Assembly (NCBI GenBank): GCA_963844325.1
Contig: CAWJNV010000002.1
Span: forward strand, 1,860,001-1,924,000
Source of the DNA: CADCTQ01 sp963844325
GTDB taxonomy: Bacteria > Bacteroidota > Bacteroidia > Cytophagales > 172606-1
Direction: 5' to 3'
Length of the DNA: 64,000 bases
Shown here: piece by piece, positions 41,556-50,266 of the stretch
Position numbering within the stretch: position 1 is the first letter of the stretch
Layout of the letters: every line of letters begins with the position of its first letter
Made by a program: the position numbers and the translations under genes
Notes under the pieces: generated by a model
Told to the model about the DNA's origin: nothing
The model's input: only the letters and a program-made list of their open reading frames with translations
The model's database searches: none

Positions 41556-42010
41556 TCGTTGCACCTCTTTGCTCCGTCCGTGAAGCGTTTTGCTTCCGGG
41601 AAGGACCTTTCCTGCCCATCGAAGAAGCTTTCCGGTGCCTCGACGACACTCCCGCATGCGCCGACGGCACTTGCACCCGCATCGTTGGAGCTTTCCGGAA
41701 CATCGAAAAGACTTTCATCCCCATCAAAGAAGCTTTCCGGTACATTGACAACCCTTTCACCCGCATCGATGCGCCTTTCCGGTGCATAAACAAGACTTTC
41801 ACGCCCATCGAAGAAGTTTCCCGGGCTTAGACAAGACTTTCACGCGCATCAATGCACCAAAATGCGGCATCGATGACACGCTCCGTTGCATCGTTGAACC
41901 CTTCCGCAGCACCGGGGACGCTTTGATGAACATCGTTTTACCTGCATGAGACACCATTGACGCTCCCGGCCCTACCGTTGGTGCGTTCCGATGCATTGCC
42001 GGCCCGGACG
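41556..42010. repeat. Degenerate 21-bp tandem array, about 19 units
   Basis: Units of 21 bp, with the loose pattern ATCGATGAAG, CTTTCCGG and TGC, repeat from about 41561 to 42010; one unit has 20 bp. In a minus-strand frame (41431-41808) the units read as heptapeptides such as MHRKGAS, MYRKASL and MFRKAPT. The frame breaks at the 20-bp unit and I do not regard it as a gene. The words resemble those of the 18-bp array at 19645-19851. Confidence 0.75.
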
Positions 42011-42051
42011 GGCAGCAAGTTGCACCGGTTCAACGGGTCATTCCCTTCTCG

Positions 42052-42839
42052 GCCGTCATCCTGAAAGAAGCAAAGCTCGGCGAAGCCAAACTTCGTAGTG
42101 GGAAGCGAAGTATGCCTTTTTCCGACAAAGGTTTGCTGAGTAAGTCAGGCGCCGCACAGCAATTCCCGGTTTACAGTCGGTTTGGATTGTCGTTGGGTAA
42201 AGTCCCGGAGGGACGCCCTGTTCCTGGTGGTCTTCCAACATTTGGATGAGGGGTATACCTAGCCCACGGTTTTAACCGTGGGAACCGGCACGGATAGGTA
42301 CAGAACGGATTCATCCGTTTACCCCCATGTTAGCGGGTTTGAAAATAAATCCAAACAGGTAAACGGTTTAAACCGTTTTGTTGACAAGCGGTGCCGGTTC
42401 CCACGGTTAAAACCGTGGGCTAGGGATCTGCCAACAATTTTAGAAGGGGGACAACAAGCCATTTTCCTCAGTCTTTCTGAAAATTATAGCCCTCACTCTA
42501 ACCTTGGAAGACTACTAAGTACAATCAAGGAAGACTTGACGGATACGTAAATTGAAAAAGGGCAAAGGAACACCAGAAACGGTAACTATCCATTGCTGAT
42601 AACCCGTCAAAACCTTCTTGATTGTACTTAGTACATGGCGTTACCCCCTCGCGCATGAGCTCCGGAGGAGCGACCTGTTGTTAATGAACAGTACGCCCCT
42701 ACGGGGCTTGTGTCTAATGGGGTGCGTTTTCTAGGAACAGTACGCCCCTACGGGACTGGTGCATCAGGTGGTGGTCCTTTCCAGGGACAGTGCGCTCCTA
42801 CGGAACTTCGCCGGGCTTTGCTTCTTTCAGGATGACGGC
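42052..42839. repeat. 788-base mosaic of palindromes bounded by a 34-bp inverted repeat
   Basis: The ends 42052-42085 and 42806-42839 (GTCATCCTGAAAGAAGC type) are inverted copies with one mismatch. Inside are TCCCGGAGGGA at 42203, a 33-bp perfect inverted repeat at 42259-42291 and 42391-42423 made of CCCACGG and CCGTGGG palindromes, a 29-bp inverted pair (25 of 29) at 42514-42542 and 42604-42632, GCTCCGGAGGAGC at 42659, and three copies of a 50-bp unit from 42686 with CAGTACGCCCCTACGGG. No gene is seen in 42011-42948. Confidence 0.85.
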
Positions 42840-42948
42840 GGAGAGGGGATGGGCGAATGGGAAGGGGAGGTGGCCAGGGAAAGCAGGCTACCGGCTGCCT
42901 CCCGGTTGCCGGGAGAAGCACCCCTTACGTGCTTGCCCGGAAAATGGC

Positions 42949-43116
42949 CTATTTAATAAGATCGCCGAGGCTACAGATGAACTGCAACAGCATGAACATG
43001 GCCGGCCGCTGCTTGTATAATTCAGGACATTCTCTCCGCTGTTTCACAATCCAGGCATTGAACCGGAGAATCAGCACAACCGTAACGGCGGTCAGTAGCA
43101 GTTGGAACCACAGCAT
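42949..43116 (-). CDS. Short membrane protein of unknown function
   Basis: A 55-residue frame starts with ATG at 43116: MLWFQLLLTAVTVVLILRF, a single membrane segment with a charged follow-on (VKQRRECPELYKQRP) and a second hydrophobic stretch (AMFMLLQFICSLG). The pattern is that of small inner-membrane proteins. It lies downstream of the PAS kinase gene on the same strand, 87 bases away across a half-repeat. No homologue is recognised, so the call rests on composition and the hydrophobic segment alone. Confidence 0.4.
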   Translation of the reverse strand: MLWFQLLLTAVTVVLILRFNAWIVKQRRECPELYKQRPAMFMLLQFICSLGDLIK

Positions 43117-43159
43117 GATGATACGGATTTACGGGTTGACAATCAGTTGATAATATAAC

Positions 43160-43208
43160 GATAATAACCATACAACCATATAACCATATAACAATCAGCC
43201 ATTCAGCC
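43160..43208. repeat. Single arm of the ATGGTTGA hairpin family
   Basis: CAACCATATAACCATATAAC and CAGCCATTCAGCC words occur without a clear facing arm. The TGA stop of the PAS kinase (43203-43205) is in this arm. Confidence 0.65.
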
Positions 43209-44414
43209 TTCCTGTGTTTCGTGCGTAAAAGTGTTCTGCCTGAAAAACACTTTGAACTCCGATCCTTCCGCTTCCGTGCTTTCCACCTCGATGCGGCCCC
43301 CGGCGTTGTCCATGATGCGCTTGACGATGTAGAGGCCGATGCCCGTGCCCTCCGTGTGCGAATGGAACCGCTTGAACATCGAAAAGAGCTGCTTCTTGTT
43401 CTTCTCATTGAGACCCAGCCCGTTGTCCTTCACCGACAGCAGGATGTAGCCGCCCATGTTCTCGGTCCGCACGTGAATCTGGCAATCCCGGTCCGGCGAA
43501 CGGTACTTGAAGGCGTTGCTGAGCAGGTTGTACAGAATGCTGCGGAAGTTTTTGCGCGAAAACACCAGCAGGGGCACGGTAAAGTCGGTGGTCAGGCAGC
43601 ACTTGGCGTCGTTGAACAGGAAGCCCACGTCGGCCAGGATGTCGTCGTACACGGCCTGCACGTTCACCACCTCGCCCTGCGTGTCTTCGGCGATGTTGCG
43701 TTGCGTGCGGCTGATCTCGGTGAGGTCCTGGATGGTGGTCTTGAACCGGTTGATCGAGTCCTGGATGTATCCCATGAACTCCCGGAACTCCTCATCGCCC
43801 AGGTTTTTCTTGTTGTGCTTGGAGGCCAGCAGCTTCACGAACCCCTCGATGTTGGCGATGGGCGCCTTCAGGTCGTGGGAAGCCGTGTAGATGAAGTTGT
43901 CGAGGTCGGCGTTGATGCGCTGCAACTCCTCGTTTTTGCGGGCCAGCCGGTCTTCCCACTCCTTGCGGCCGGTGAGGTCGCCGGTCACCTTGGTAAGCCC
44001 GATCAGGTCCCCTTCCTCGGAGTAGATGGCCGTGAGGGTAACCCTGGCCCAGAACAGGGAGCCGTCCTTGCGCAGGCGCCAGTCTTCGTTCTCAAACACC
44101 CCGTCGCGCTTGGCCCGGGCCAGCTCGTCTTCGGGTTTGCCTTCCTGGCGGGCCGGTTCGGGAAACAGCATGCCGTAGTACTGGCCGATGATCTCCGACT
44201 CCTCGTAGCCCTTGATGCGCTGGGCGCCTTCGTTCCAGGAGGCGACCGTACCATCCGGGTTCATGGCGAAGATGGCGTAGTCCTTCACCTGGTTGATGAA
44301 GTGGGTGTAAATGTTTTCTTCCACCGGGGGACGGGGCATAAGGCGTTGGGGGATGAGGTCAAAAGATGCGGCGGCGCGGCCGGCGTTGCCGCCGCCGGTG
44401 CCGTCCGGTTCCAT
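43203..44414 (-). CDS. PAS-domain sensor histidine kinase, soluble
   Basis: A 403-residue kinase without membrane segments; a start at 44339 (MPRPPVEENIYTHF) is equally possible and would remove a low-complexity lead. A PAS/PAC domain (about 36-150) includes YAIFAMNPDGTVASWNEGAQ and WRLRKDGSLFWARVTLTA. The HisKA helix carries the phospho-acceptor His180 in FIYTASHDLKAPIANIEG. The ATPase domain has LYNLLSNAFKYRSPDRD (N box), LSVKDNGLGLNEKNK (G1) and EGTGIGLYIVKRIMDN (G2). It resembles phytochrome-type and orphan kinases of Cytophagales; the signal is unknown and no regulator gene adjoins. Confidence 0.92.
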   Translation of the reverse strand: MEPDGTGGGNAGRAAASFDLIPQRLMPRPPVEENIYTHFINQVKDYAIFAMNPDGTVASWNEGAQRIKGYEESEIIGQYYGMLFPEPARQEGKPEDELARAKRDGVFENEDWRLRKDGSLFWARVTLTAIYSEEGDLIGLTKVTGDLTGRKEWEDRLARKNEELQRINADLDNFIYTASHDLKAPIANIEGFVKLLASKHNKKNLGDEEFREFMGYIQDSINRFKTTIQDLTEISRTQRNIAEDTQGEVVNVQAVYDDILADVGFLFNDAKCCLTTDFTVPLLVFSRKNFRSILYNLLSNAFKYRSPDRDCQIHVRTENMGGYILLSVKDNGLGLNEKNKKQLFSMFKRFHSHTEGTGIGLYIVKRIMDNAGGRIEVESTEAEGSEFKVFFRQNTFTHETQEG

Positions 44415-44803
44415 GCCATATTACTACGGAAATAATCCCAAAAAGGATCGGCGGGAGCCGCGCTGCGGGCAAATTTTGTGCATTTCCGGCCGGCAGGGGG
44501 CCCTTGAAAGTGTATTTCCCCGCGACACTTGCCCACCCACGCCGCACCCGTGCCTACGCCCTTGCATATTAGCTGAATACCCTATATTTACGCCGCCCGA
44601 CGCGCCGGGCGAAGCCCGGCAATTTTGAATTTTAGATTTTGAATTTTGAATGGAACACCCTACCGGGACAAGATGAGACAATTGTCATTCAGCATTTAAA
44701 ATTTAAAATTCAAAATATGTGTTATTTAAACGGGCGGCGGGCTTATCGTTCAGCGCTTACTAATCCAAAATTTAACATTCAAAATTCATAATTTCAAAAA
44801 GGC
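44415..44803. repeat. Gap of 389 bases with an AT-rich hairpin (TTTTGAATTTT family)
   Basis: From 44620, AATTTTGAATTTTAGATTTT words face CATTTAAAATTTAAAATTC at about 44692-44716 and AAATTTAACATTCAAAATTC at about 44767-44791. The element sits between the divergent PAS kinase and lipoamide dehydrogenase genes and must contain or flank their promoters. Nothing else is evident. Confidence 0.7.
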
Positions 44804-46198
44804 ATGGCAGCACAATATGATTTACTCGTGATCGGCAGCGGTCCGGGGGGGTACGTAGCGGCTATCCGCGCGGCACAACTGAAGATGAAAGTGGGCGTCG
44901 TGGAGATGGCCGAACTCGGCGGCGTGTGCCTCAACTGGGGCTGCATTCCCACCAAGGCCCTGCTCAAAAGCGCCCAGGTGTTCGAATACATCCACCACGC
45001 GCAGGACTACGGCATCCAGGTGAGCGACGCCAAGGCCGACTTCGGCAGCATGGTCAAACGCAGCCGCGACGTAGCCAGCGGCATGAACAAGGGCGTGCAG
45101 TTCCTTTTCCGCAAAAACAAGATCGACCACATTGCCGGCACGGGCAAGCTGCAAAAGGGCAAAAAGGTGGAAGTGACCGGCGCGGACGGCAAAAAGACCG
45201 TCTACGAAGCCAAGCACATCATTATTGCCACCGGCGGCCGGGCCCGCGAACTGCCCAACCTGAAGATCGACAACCAGAAGATCATCGGCTACCGCAAGGC
45301 GATGGTGCTCGAAAAACAGCCCGCCTCAATGGTGATCGTGGGTTCGGGGGCCATCGGCGTGGAGTTCGGCTACTTCTACAACTCCATCGGCACCAAGGTG
45401 ACCATCGTGGAGTTCCTGCCGCGCATCGTGCCCAACGAGGACGAAGAGGTGAGCAAGCAACTCGATAAAGAATACAAAAAGGCCGGCGTCAACATCATGG
45501 TCAACTCCTCGGTGGAAGCCGTGGATACGTCGGGCCCGGGCTGCAAGGTCCGCGTAAAGACGCCCACCGGCGAACAGATCCTGGAATGCGACGTGGTCCT
45601 CTCGGCCGTGGGGTATTCGCCCAACCTTGAAAACATCGGCCTCGAAGAAACCGGCGTGAAGGTGGAAAAGAACCGCGTGGTGGTGGACGACTATTACCGC
45701 ACCAGCGTAGAGGGCGTGTACGCCATCGGCGACATCGTGCCCGGCCCGGCCCTGGCCCACGTGGCTTCCGCCGAAGGCATCATCTGCGTGGAAAACATCG
45801 CCGGCCTCAAGCCCGAACCGCTCAACTACAACAACATTCCCGGCTGCACGTACTGCCAGCCCGAAATTGCCTCGGTGGGCTTTACCGAAAAGCAGGCCCG
45901 CGACGCCGGCTACGAGATCAAGGTAGGCAAGTTTCCCTTTACGGCCTCGGGCAAAGCCAAGGCAGCCGGCGCCAGCGAAGGGTTCGTAAAGGTGATCTTC
46001 GACGCCAAGTACGGCGAGTGGCTCGGCGCCCACATGATCGGCGCCAACGTGACCGAAATGATCGGCGAGGTGGTGGTGGCCCGCAAGCTCGAAACCACCG
46101 GCCACGAAATCATCAAGGCCGTTCACCCGCACCCCACCATGTCGGAAGCCACGATGGAAGCCACCGCGGCGGCGTATAACGAGGTGATTCACTTGTAG
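44804..46198 (+). CDS. lpdA: Dihydrolipoyl dehydrogenase
   Basis: A 464-residue flavoprotein that reoxidises lipoamide in 2-oxoacid dehydrogenase complexes. The FAD site is YDLLVIGSGPGGYVAAIRAAQ, the redox disulfide Cys42-Cys47 lies in GGVCLNWGCIPTKALL, and the NAD site is MVIVGSGAIGVEFGYFY. The second FAD motif is GVYAIGDIVPG, and the catalytic His-Glu pair is near the end in AVHPHPTMSEATMEA. It stands alone here, with no E1 or E2 genes beside it. A GAGAAG-type hairpin follows directly after the stop. Confidence 0.97.
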   Translation: MAAQYDLLVIGSGPGGYVAAIRAAQLKMKVGVVEMAELGGVCLNWGCIPTKALLKSAQVFEYIHHAQDYGIQVSDAKADFGSMVKRSRDVASGMNKGVQFLFRKNKIDHIAGTGKLQKGKKVEVTGADGKKTVYEAKHIIIATGGRARELPNLKIDNQKIIGYRKAMVLEKQPASMVIVGSGAIGVEFGYFYNSIGTKVTIVEFLPRIVPNEDEEVSKQLDKEYKKAGVNIMVNSSVEAVDTSGPGCKVRVKTPTGEQILECDVVLSAVGYSPNLENIGLEETGVKVEKNRVVVDDYYRTSVEGVYAIGDIVPGPALAHVASAEGIICVENIAGLKPEPLNYNNIPGCTYCQPEIASVGFTEKQARDAGYEIKVGKFPFTASGKAKAAGASEGFVKVIFDAKYGEWLGAHMIGANVTEMIGEVVVARKLETTGHEIIKAVHPHPTMSEATMEATAAAYNEVIHL

Positions 46199-46317
46199 GG
46201 GAGAAGCGAGAAGCGAGGAGCGAGGAGCGAGAAGAATGTACCCGTACTTTGCCGTTATCATCGGGTAAGCGCGTGCCCCTTCTTCTCGCTTCTCACTCCT
46301 CGCTTCTCGCTCCTTTC
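46199..46317. repeat. Hairpin element, GAGAAGCGAG family, conserved core (copy 2, inverted)
   Basis: GAGAAGCGAGAAGCGAGG words face CTTCTCGCTTCTCACTCC words. The core at 46235-46279 is the reverse complement of the core at 32331-32374, sharing GTACCCGTACTTTGCCGTT exactly and GTGCCCC at the far end. Confidence 0.85.
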
Positions 46318-46338
46318 CATTTAACAAATAGCCAACCC

Positions 46339-46716
46339 ATGAAAAAAACGGTTATAAGTGACAAGGCGCCGGCGCCCATCGGGCCGTACAGCCAGGCCGT
46401 GCAGGCGGGCAACACCCTCTACGTGTCGGGACAGATTGCCATCAACCAGGCTACGGGCCAACTGGTGACGGGCGACATTGAGGCCGAAACCAACCAGGTG
46501 ATGCAGAACCTCAAGCACATCCTGGCCGAAGCCGGGGGCGGCTTCGCCAACGTGGTCAAGTGCACCATCTTCGTCAAGGACCTGGGTAACTTCGGGCGCA
46601 TCAACGAGGTGTACGGCAGCTACTTCGACGCCTACCCGCCGGCCCGCGAAACCGTGGAGGTAAGCCGCCTGCCCAAAGACGTAAACGTGGAAATTTCCTG
46701 CATTGCCGTGCTGTAA
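46339..46716 (+). CDS. ridA: RidA-family enamine/imine deaminase
   Basis: The ATG at 46339 (MKKTVISDKAPAPIGPYSQAV) gives 125 residues, the normal length. Family marks are IGPYSQAVQAGNTLYVSGQI, TGDIEAETNQVMQNLKHILAEAG, the arginine-containing PPARETVEVSRLPKD, and the closing VNVEISCIAVL. RidA hydrolyses reactive 2-aminoacrylate and related imines formed by PLP enzymes. The frame upstream of the ATG is the repeat read as protein and is not part of the gene. Confidence 0.95.
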   Translation: MKKTVISDKAPAPIGPYSQAVQAGNTLYVSGQIAINQATGQLVTGDIEAETNQVMQNLKHILAEAGGGFANVVKCTIFVKDLGNFGRINEVYGSYFDAYPPARETVEVSRLPKDVNVEISCIAVL

Positions 46717-46738
46717 AGGGCCGTGAGTTGTACTGAAA

Positions 46739-46848
46739 GATGGCTGAATGACTGTATGGTTACATGGTTATATGGTTGAATGGTTGTATGGTTGGGCTGG
46801 CGCACGACTCCTTCCCGATCAACAACCATACAGCCATCCAACCATCCC
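46739..46848. repeat. Hairpin element, ATGGTTGA family
   Basis: ATGGTTACATGGTTATATGG and TGAATGGTTGTATGGTTGG face CAACCATACAGCCATCCAAC. The spacer GGCTGGCGCACGACTCC continues into CTTCCCGATCA, a word also found in the cores at 7317-7385 and 51726-51798. Confidence 0.75.
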
Positions 46849-46917
46849 CTTTCTCCCGCCTGCTATACAGACGCCGGTTGCCCGTTGGAAGGGTGCCGGC
46901 GTTTTTGTGTATTGTAG

Positions 46918-47181
46918 GCATCTGTTCCCCTTGGGTTCACGTTGGGCGGGTCGTTGGTGGCGGCCGTGGGCGAAGAATCGGGCGCGTACGTGCTGCCCGG
47001 TCCCTTTCACGGGGATGCCGTATTTGCAATTGACACCCGCCGCCTGTACGCGGCGCCTCCCCTGGAAGGGATCGAATTTCGCTACATTCCGGGCATCGGC
47101 ACGGCCCACCGCATGCACCTGGGCGGCGGCATCAGCGTGCGCGCAGGCTTTGCGTTTCCCGTCCGCACGGCACGGGAGTAG
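46918..47181 (+). pseudogene. Possible remnant of an outer-membrane protein gene
   Basis: Between stops, one plus-strand frame reads with chromosome-like codon use for about 87 residues: FTLGGSLVAAVGEESGAYVL, then AVFAIDTRRLYAAPPLEGIE, then FRYIPGIGTAHRMHLGGGIS and RAGFAFPVR. Alternating hydrophobic-polar runs and the LGGGISVRAGFAF ending resemble the last strands of a beta barrel. There is no good start (only TTG at 46942) and no upstream portion, so it is either a decayed gene end or chance. Confidence 0.3.
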
Positions 47182-47258
47182 CGAGAAATCCGACCGGCGT
47201 CTGCATTCTGTAGGCTTTTTTGGTCATATTTGTCCGGACCACATTCCCTTCAACCAAC

Positions 47259-48443
47259 ATGATTATCCAAGCAGCCCGACGGCTGGAGCACCTGAAAGAA
47301 TACTATTTTTCGGTCAAGCTGAAAGAAGTGAAGGCCCTGCAGGACGCCGGCCACGACGTAATCAACCTCGGCATCGGCAGCCCCGACCTGGCCCCGTCGC
47401 CCGAAACGGTGCAAACCCTGGTGGCTGCGGCTGGGCGGCCGGGCAGCCACGGCTACCAGTCCTACAAGGGAACCCCCGCCCTGCGTAAAGCCATTGCCGG
47501 CTGGTACGCCCGCACGTACGGCGTCACGCTGGACCCCGAAACCGAAATCCTGCCCCTGATCGGCTCCAAGGAGGGCATCACCCACATCTCCCTGGCCTTC
47601 CTCGACGAGGGCGACGGGGTGCTCATTCCCGAACTGGGCTACCCCACGTACCGGTCGGTGAGCGAAATGGTGGGGGCCCGGGTACTGACTTACCCGCTGG
47701 TGGAAGCCGGGGGCTATCAACCCGACTGGGATTTCCTGCACGGCGCCGACCTGACCCGCGTGAAGCTCATGTGGGTCAACTACCCGCACATGCCCACCGG
47801 GGCGCCGGCCACCCCGGCGTTGTTCGAAAAACTGGTGGCCTTTGCCCGGGAAAAGAAAATCCTGCTCTGCCACGACAACCCGTACAGCCTCGTGCTCAAC
47901 GAAGAAAAGCCCATCAGCCTCCTGTCGGTGCCCGGGGCCCGCGAGGTGTGCCTTGAACTTAACTCCATGAGCAAGTCGCACAACATGGCCGGCTGGCGCA
48001 TGGGCTGGGTGAGCGGCGCCAAAGACTACATCGACGCCGTGCTGAAGGTGAAAAGCAACGTGGATTCGGGCATGTTTCTGCCCGTGCAGGAGGCAGCCGT
48101 GGCCGCCCTGCAAAACTCCGAAGAATGGCACGCCGGCCGCAACGACGTGTACCGGCGGCGGCGCCAGTTGGTGTACCGGGTGCTCGACCGGCTCGGGTGC
48201 AGCTACCGCCGCGACCAGCAGGGCCTGTTCGTGTGGGCCCGGGTGCCCGACGCGGTGGCTTCCGTCGAAAAACTCGTGGACGGGCTGCTCTACGGACCCC
48301 ACATTTTCATCACCCCCGGCTTCATCTTCGGCGACCGCGGCGACCGGTTCATCCGCCTCTCGCTGTGCACCCCCGAAAGCCGCCTCGAACAAGTACTCGG
48401 GCGGCTCGAAAGCGTGCAGATAACTGAACTGGGCCAGGCGTAG
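47259..48443 (+). CDS. Class I/II PLP-dependent aminotransferase
   Basis: The ATG at 47259 (MIIQAARRLEHLKEYYFSVK) gives 394 residues. Fold-type I features are INLGIGSPDLAPSPE, GYQSYKGTPALRKAIAGWY, the aspartate-tyrosine pair in LLCHDNPYSLVLNEEKP, and the PLP lysine in LELNSMSKSHNMAGWRMGW. The arginine that binds the substrate carboxylate is in RFIRLSLCTPESRL. It lies just before tyrA in the same direction, so a role in tyrosine or phenylalanine synthesis is likely, although aspartate or LL-diaminopimelate-type activities cannot be excluded. Confidence 0.88.
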   Translation: MIIQAARRLEHLKEYYFSVKLKEVKALQDAGHDVINLGIGSPDLAPSPETVQTLVAAAGRPGSHGYQSYKGTPALRKAIAGWYARTYGVTLDPETEILPLIGSKEGITHISLAFLDEGDGVLIPELGYPTYRSVSEMVGARVLTYPLVEAGGYQPDWDFLHGADLTRVKLMWVNYPHMPTGAPATPALFEKLVAFAREKKILLCHDNPYSLVLNEEKPISLLSVPGAREVCLELNSMSKSHNMAGWRMGWVSGAKDYIDAVLKVKSNVDSGMFLPVQEAAVAALQNSEEWHAGRNDVYRRRRQLVYRVLDRLGCSYRRDQQGLFVWARVPDAVASVEKLVDGLLYGPHIFITPGFIFGDRGDRFIRLSLCTPESRLEQVLGRLESVQITELGQA

Positions 48444-48575
48444 GGGCTATATGGCTGAATGGCTGTATGGCTGTATGGTTAAATGGTTAATTGTTTCACC
48501 GCTGAGCGTAAGAACGCCTGCTTGCTACCCCACAATCGACCATACAGCCATTCAACCATACAGCCATTCAGCCCC
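48444..48575. repeat. Hairpin element, ATGGCTGA family
   Basis: GGGGCTATATGGCTGAATGG words follow the aminotransferase stop and face CATACAGCCATTCAACCATA and CAGCCATTCAGCCCCC. The spacer is GCTGAGCGTAAGAACGCC, then TGCTTGCTACCCC. Confidence 0.8.
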
Positions 48576-48613
48576 CATTTTATTCATTAAACACCTCCTC
48601 TCTCCCAAATAGC

Positions 48614-49483
48614 ATGAAAATTACCATCGTTGGCGTAGGGTTGCTGGGCGGTTCCCTGGCGCTGCAAGCCAAAGAAAAGGGCGTCGCCAAACGCATCATC
48701 GGCGTGGATGCCAACCCCGAAAACGCCGACAAGGCGCTGGAGCTGGACCTTGTGGACGAGATTGCCACCCTGGAAGAAGCCATTCCGCTGACCGACCTGG
48801 TGGTGCTGGCTACGCCCGTGAACGTGATCAGCAGCCTGCTGCCCCGCATACTCGACGCGTTGCCCGACGGCAAGGTGGTAGTGGACCTGGGTTCTACCAA
48901 GGAGATCATCTGCCGGGCCGTCGAAAACCACCCCCGCCGCCGCCAGTACGTGGCCGCCCACCCCATTGCCGGTACCGAAAACTCCGGGCCGGCCGCGGCG
49001 TTCAGCGGGCTGCTCAAACGCAAGACCATGATCCTCTGCGACCAGGAAAAGAGCAGCAACGCCGCCCTCAACCTGGTGGTGTCGCTGGCCCAGAGCCTGG
49101 AAATGCGCCTGAGCTTCATGAACTCGGTGGAGCACGACCGGCACCTGGCCTACGTGTCGCACCTGAGCCACATCAGTTCGTTTGCGCTGGGCGTGACGGT
49201 ATTGGAAAAGGAGAAGGACGAAAGCACGATCTTCGACATGGCGGGCAGCGGTTTTTCGTCTACGGTGCGCCTGGCGAAAAGCTCCCCCGACATGTGGGCG
49301 CCGATCTTCACCCAGAACACCGAAAACATTTCGCGGGCCCTCGACGCCTACATCAAGCGGCTCCAACGCTTCAAGGAGGTGATCGACGGCCAGGACGAGG
49401 CCCGCTCCCGCGAAATCATGCAGCAGGCCAACGAGATCCGCCGCGTGTTGCAGGGCATTGACGTTAAGCTGGGGAGTTTGTAA
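48614..49483 (+). CDS. tyrA: Prephenate dehydrogenase
   Basis: A 289-residue enzyme making 4-hydroxyphenylpyruvate for tyrosine. The Rossmann motif is MKITIVGVGLLGGSLALQA with an acidic strand end GVDANPE. Catalytic and binding segments are VVLATPVNVI, VDLGSTKEIIC, AAHPIAGTENSGPAAAF with the active-site histidine, and EHDRHLAYVSHLSHISSFAL. No ACT or chorismate-mutase domain is fused. With the preceding aminotransferase it can complete tyrosine formation; the two are separated by a hairpin element of about 130 bases. Confidence 0.94.
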   Translation: MKITIVGVGLLGGSLALQAKEKGVAKRIIGVDANPENADKALELDLVDEIATLEEAIPLTDLVVLATPVNVISSLLPRILDALPDGKVVVDLGSTKEIICRAVENHPRRRQYVAAHPIAGTENSGPAAAFSGLLKRKTMILCDQEKSSNAALNLVVSLAQSLEMRLSFMNSVEHDRHLAYVSHLSHISSFALGVTVLEKEKDESTIFDMAGSGFSSTVRLAKSSPDMWAPIFTQNTENISRALDAYIKRLQRFKEVIDGQDEARSREIMQQANEIRRVLQGIDVKLGSL

Positions 49484-49486
49484 AAA

Positions 49487-49600
49487 AGGAGCGGGAAGCG
49501 AGAAGCCAGAAGCGAGAAGAAGGGGCACGGCCTCTTCCGGTGACAACGACAAAGTGCGTGTCCATTCTTCTGGCTCCTCGCTTCTGGCTTCTCGCTTCTA
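49487..49600. repeat. Hairpin element, GAGAAGCGAG family, conserved core (copy 3)
   Basis: GGAGCGGGAAGCGAGAAGCC words face CTTCTGGCTCCTCGCTTCTG. The core at 49522-49566 agrees with the core at 32331-32374 at about 37 of 45 positions, starting GGGGCACGG and including CAAAGT. Confidence 0.85.
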
Positions 49601-49666
49601 AAAAGGAATTCAAACCACGCCAAATTTGTTATTCCGTAAAGGCATTACTCCCCGCCGCCCGCAATT

Positions 49667-50221
49667 ATGTCGTACCTGTACGTGAAGGCCCTGCACATCA
49701 TTTTTATCGTTACCTGGTTTGCCGGCTTGTTCTACTTCCCGCGCCTGCTGATCTATTTCGCCGAAGCCGAAGCCCGGCCGGACGCGGAACGGAACGTGTT
49801 GCAAAAGGAGTTTGCCAAGATGCAGCGCCTGCTCTGGTACGGCATCACCTGGCCGTCGGGGGTGCTTACGCTGGGCTTCGGCACCACGATGGCCTACCTC
49901 TACGGCGCCATTCCCGGCTGGCTCTGGATGAAGCTGGGATTCGTATTGCTGTTGTACGGGTACCATTTCTGGTGCCACGTCATTTTTAAGCAGCAGCAGC
50001 GGGGCGAAGTCCGGTACAGTTCGCTGCAACTGCGGGTCATCAACGAGATTGCCACGGTGCTCCTGTTTGCCATTGTGTTCCTGGTGGTGCTCAAAAACAC
50101 CCTGAGCATGGTGTGGGGGCTGGTGGGCCTGGCCGTGTTCATCGTGGTGCTGCTGGTGGCCATCCGCACCTACAAGCGGCTGCGGGAAAAGAAGGAGCCC
50201 GCGCAAAAAGTAACCCGTTAA
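49667..50221 (+). CDS. hemJ: HemJ-type protoporphyrinogen IX oxidase (UPF0093)
   Basis: A 184-residue membrane protein with four to five hydrophobic segments. The first carries the conserved histidine in YVKALHIIFIVTWFAGLFYFPRL. WYGITWPSGVLTLGFG, LWMKLGFVLLLYGYHFWCH and RVINEIATVLLFAIVFLVVL match the HemJ family. HemJ converts protoporphyrinogen to protoporphyrin in heme synthesis and binds heme. No other heme gene adjoins. The C-terminal tail is positively charged (KRLREKKEP), consistent with a cytoplasmic end. Confidence 0.92.
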   Translation: MSYLYVKALHIIFIVTWFAGLFYFPRLLIYFAEAEARPDAERNVLQKEFAKMQRLLWYGITWPSGVLTLGFGTTMAYLYGAIPGWLWMKLGFVLLLYGYHFWCHVIFKQQQRGEVRYSSLQLRVINEIATVLLFAIVFLVVLKNTLSMVWGLVGLAVFIVVLLVAIRTYKRLREKKEPAQKVTR

Positions 50222-50266
50222 GGCCGCCGGCGCAACCCGTTCGGGGTTCACCCAGTAAAGGACGGT

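Noticed and set aside
41431..41808. Minus-strand gene encoding a heptapeptide-repeat protein
   Set aside because: The frame runs back into the plus-strand RHH-like gene, breaks at a 20-bp unit, and has no start or promoter signal.
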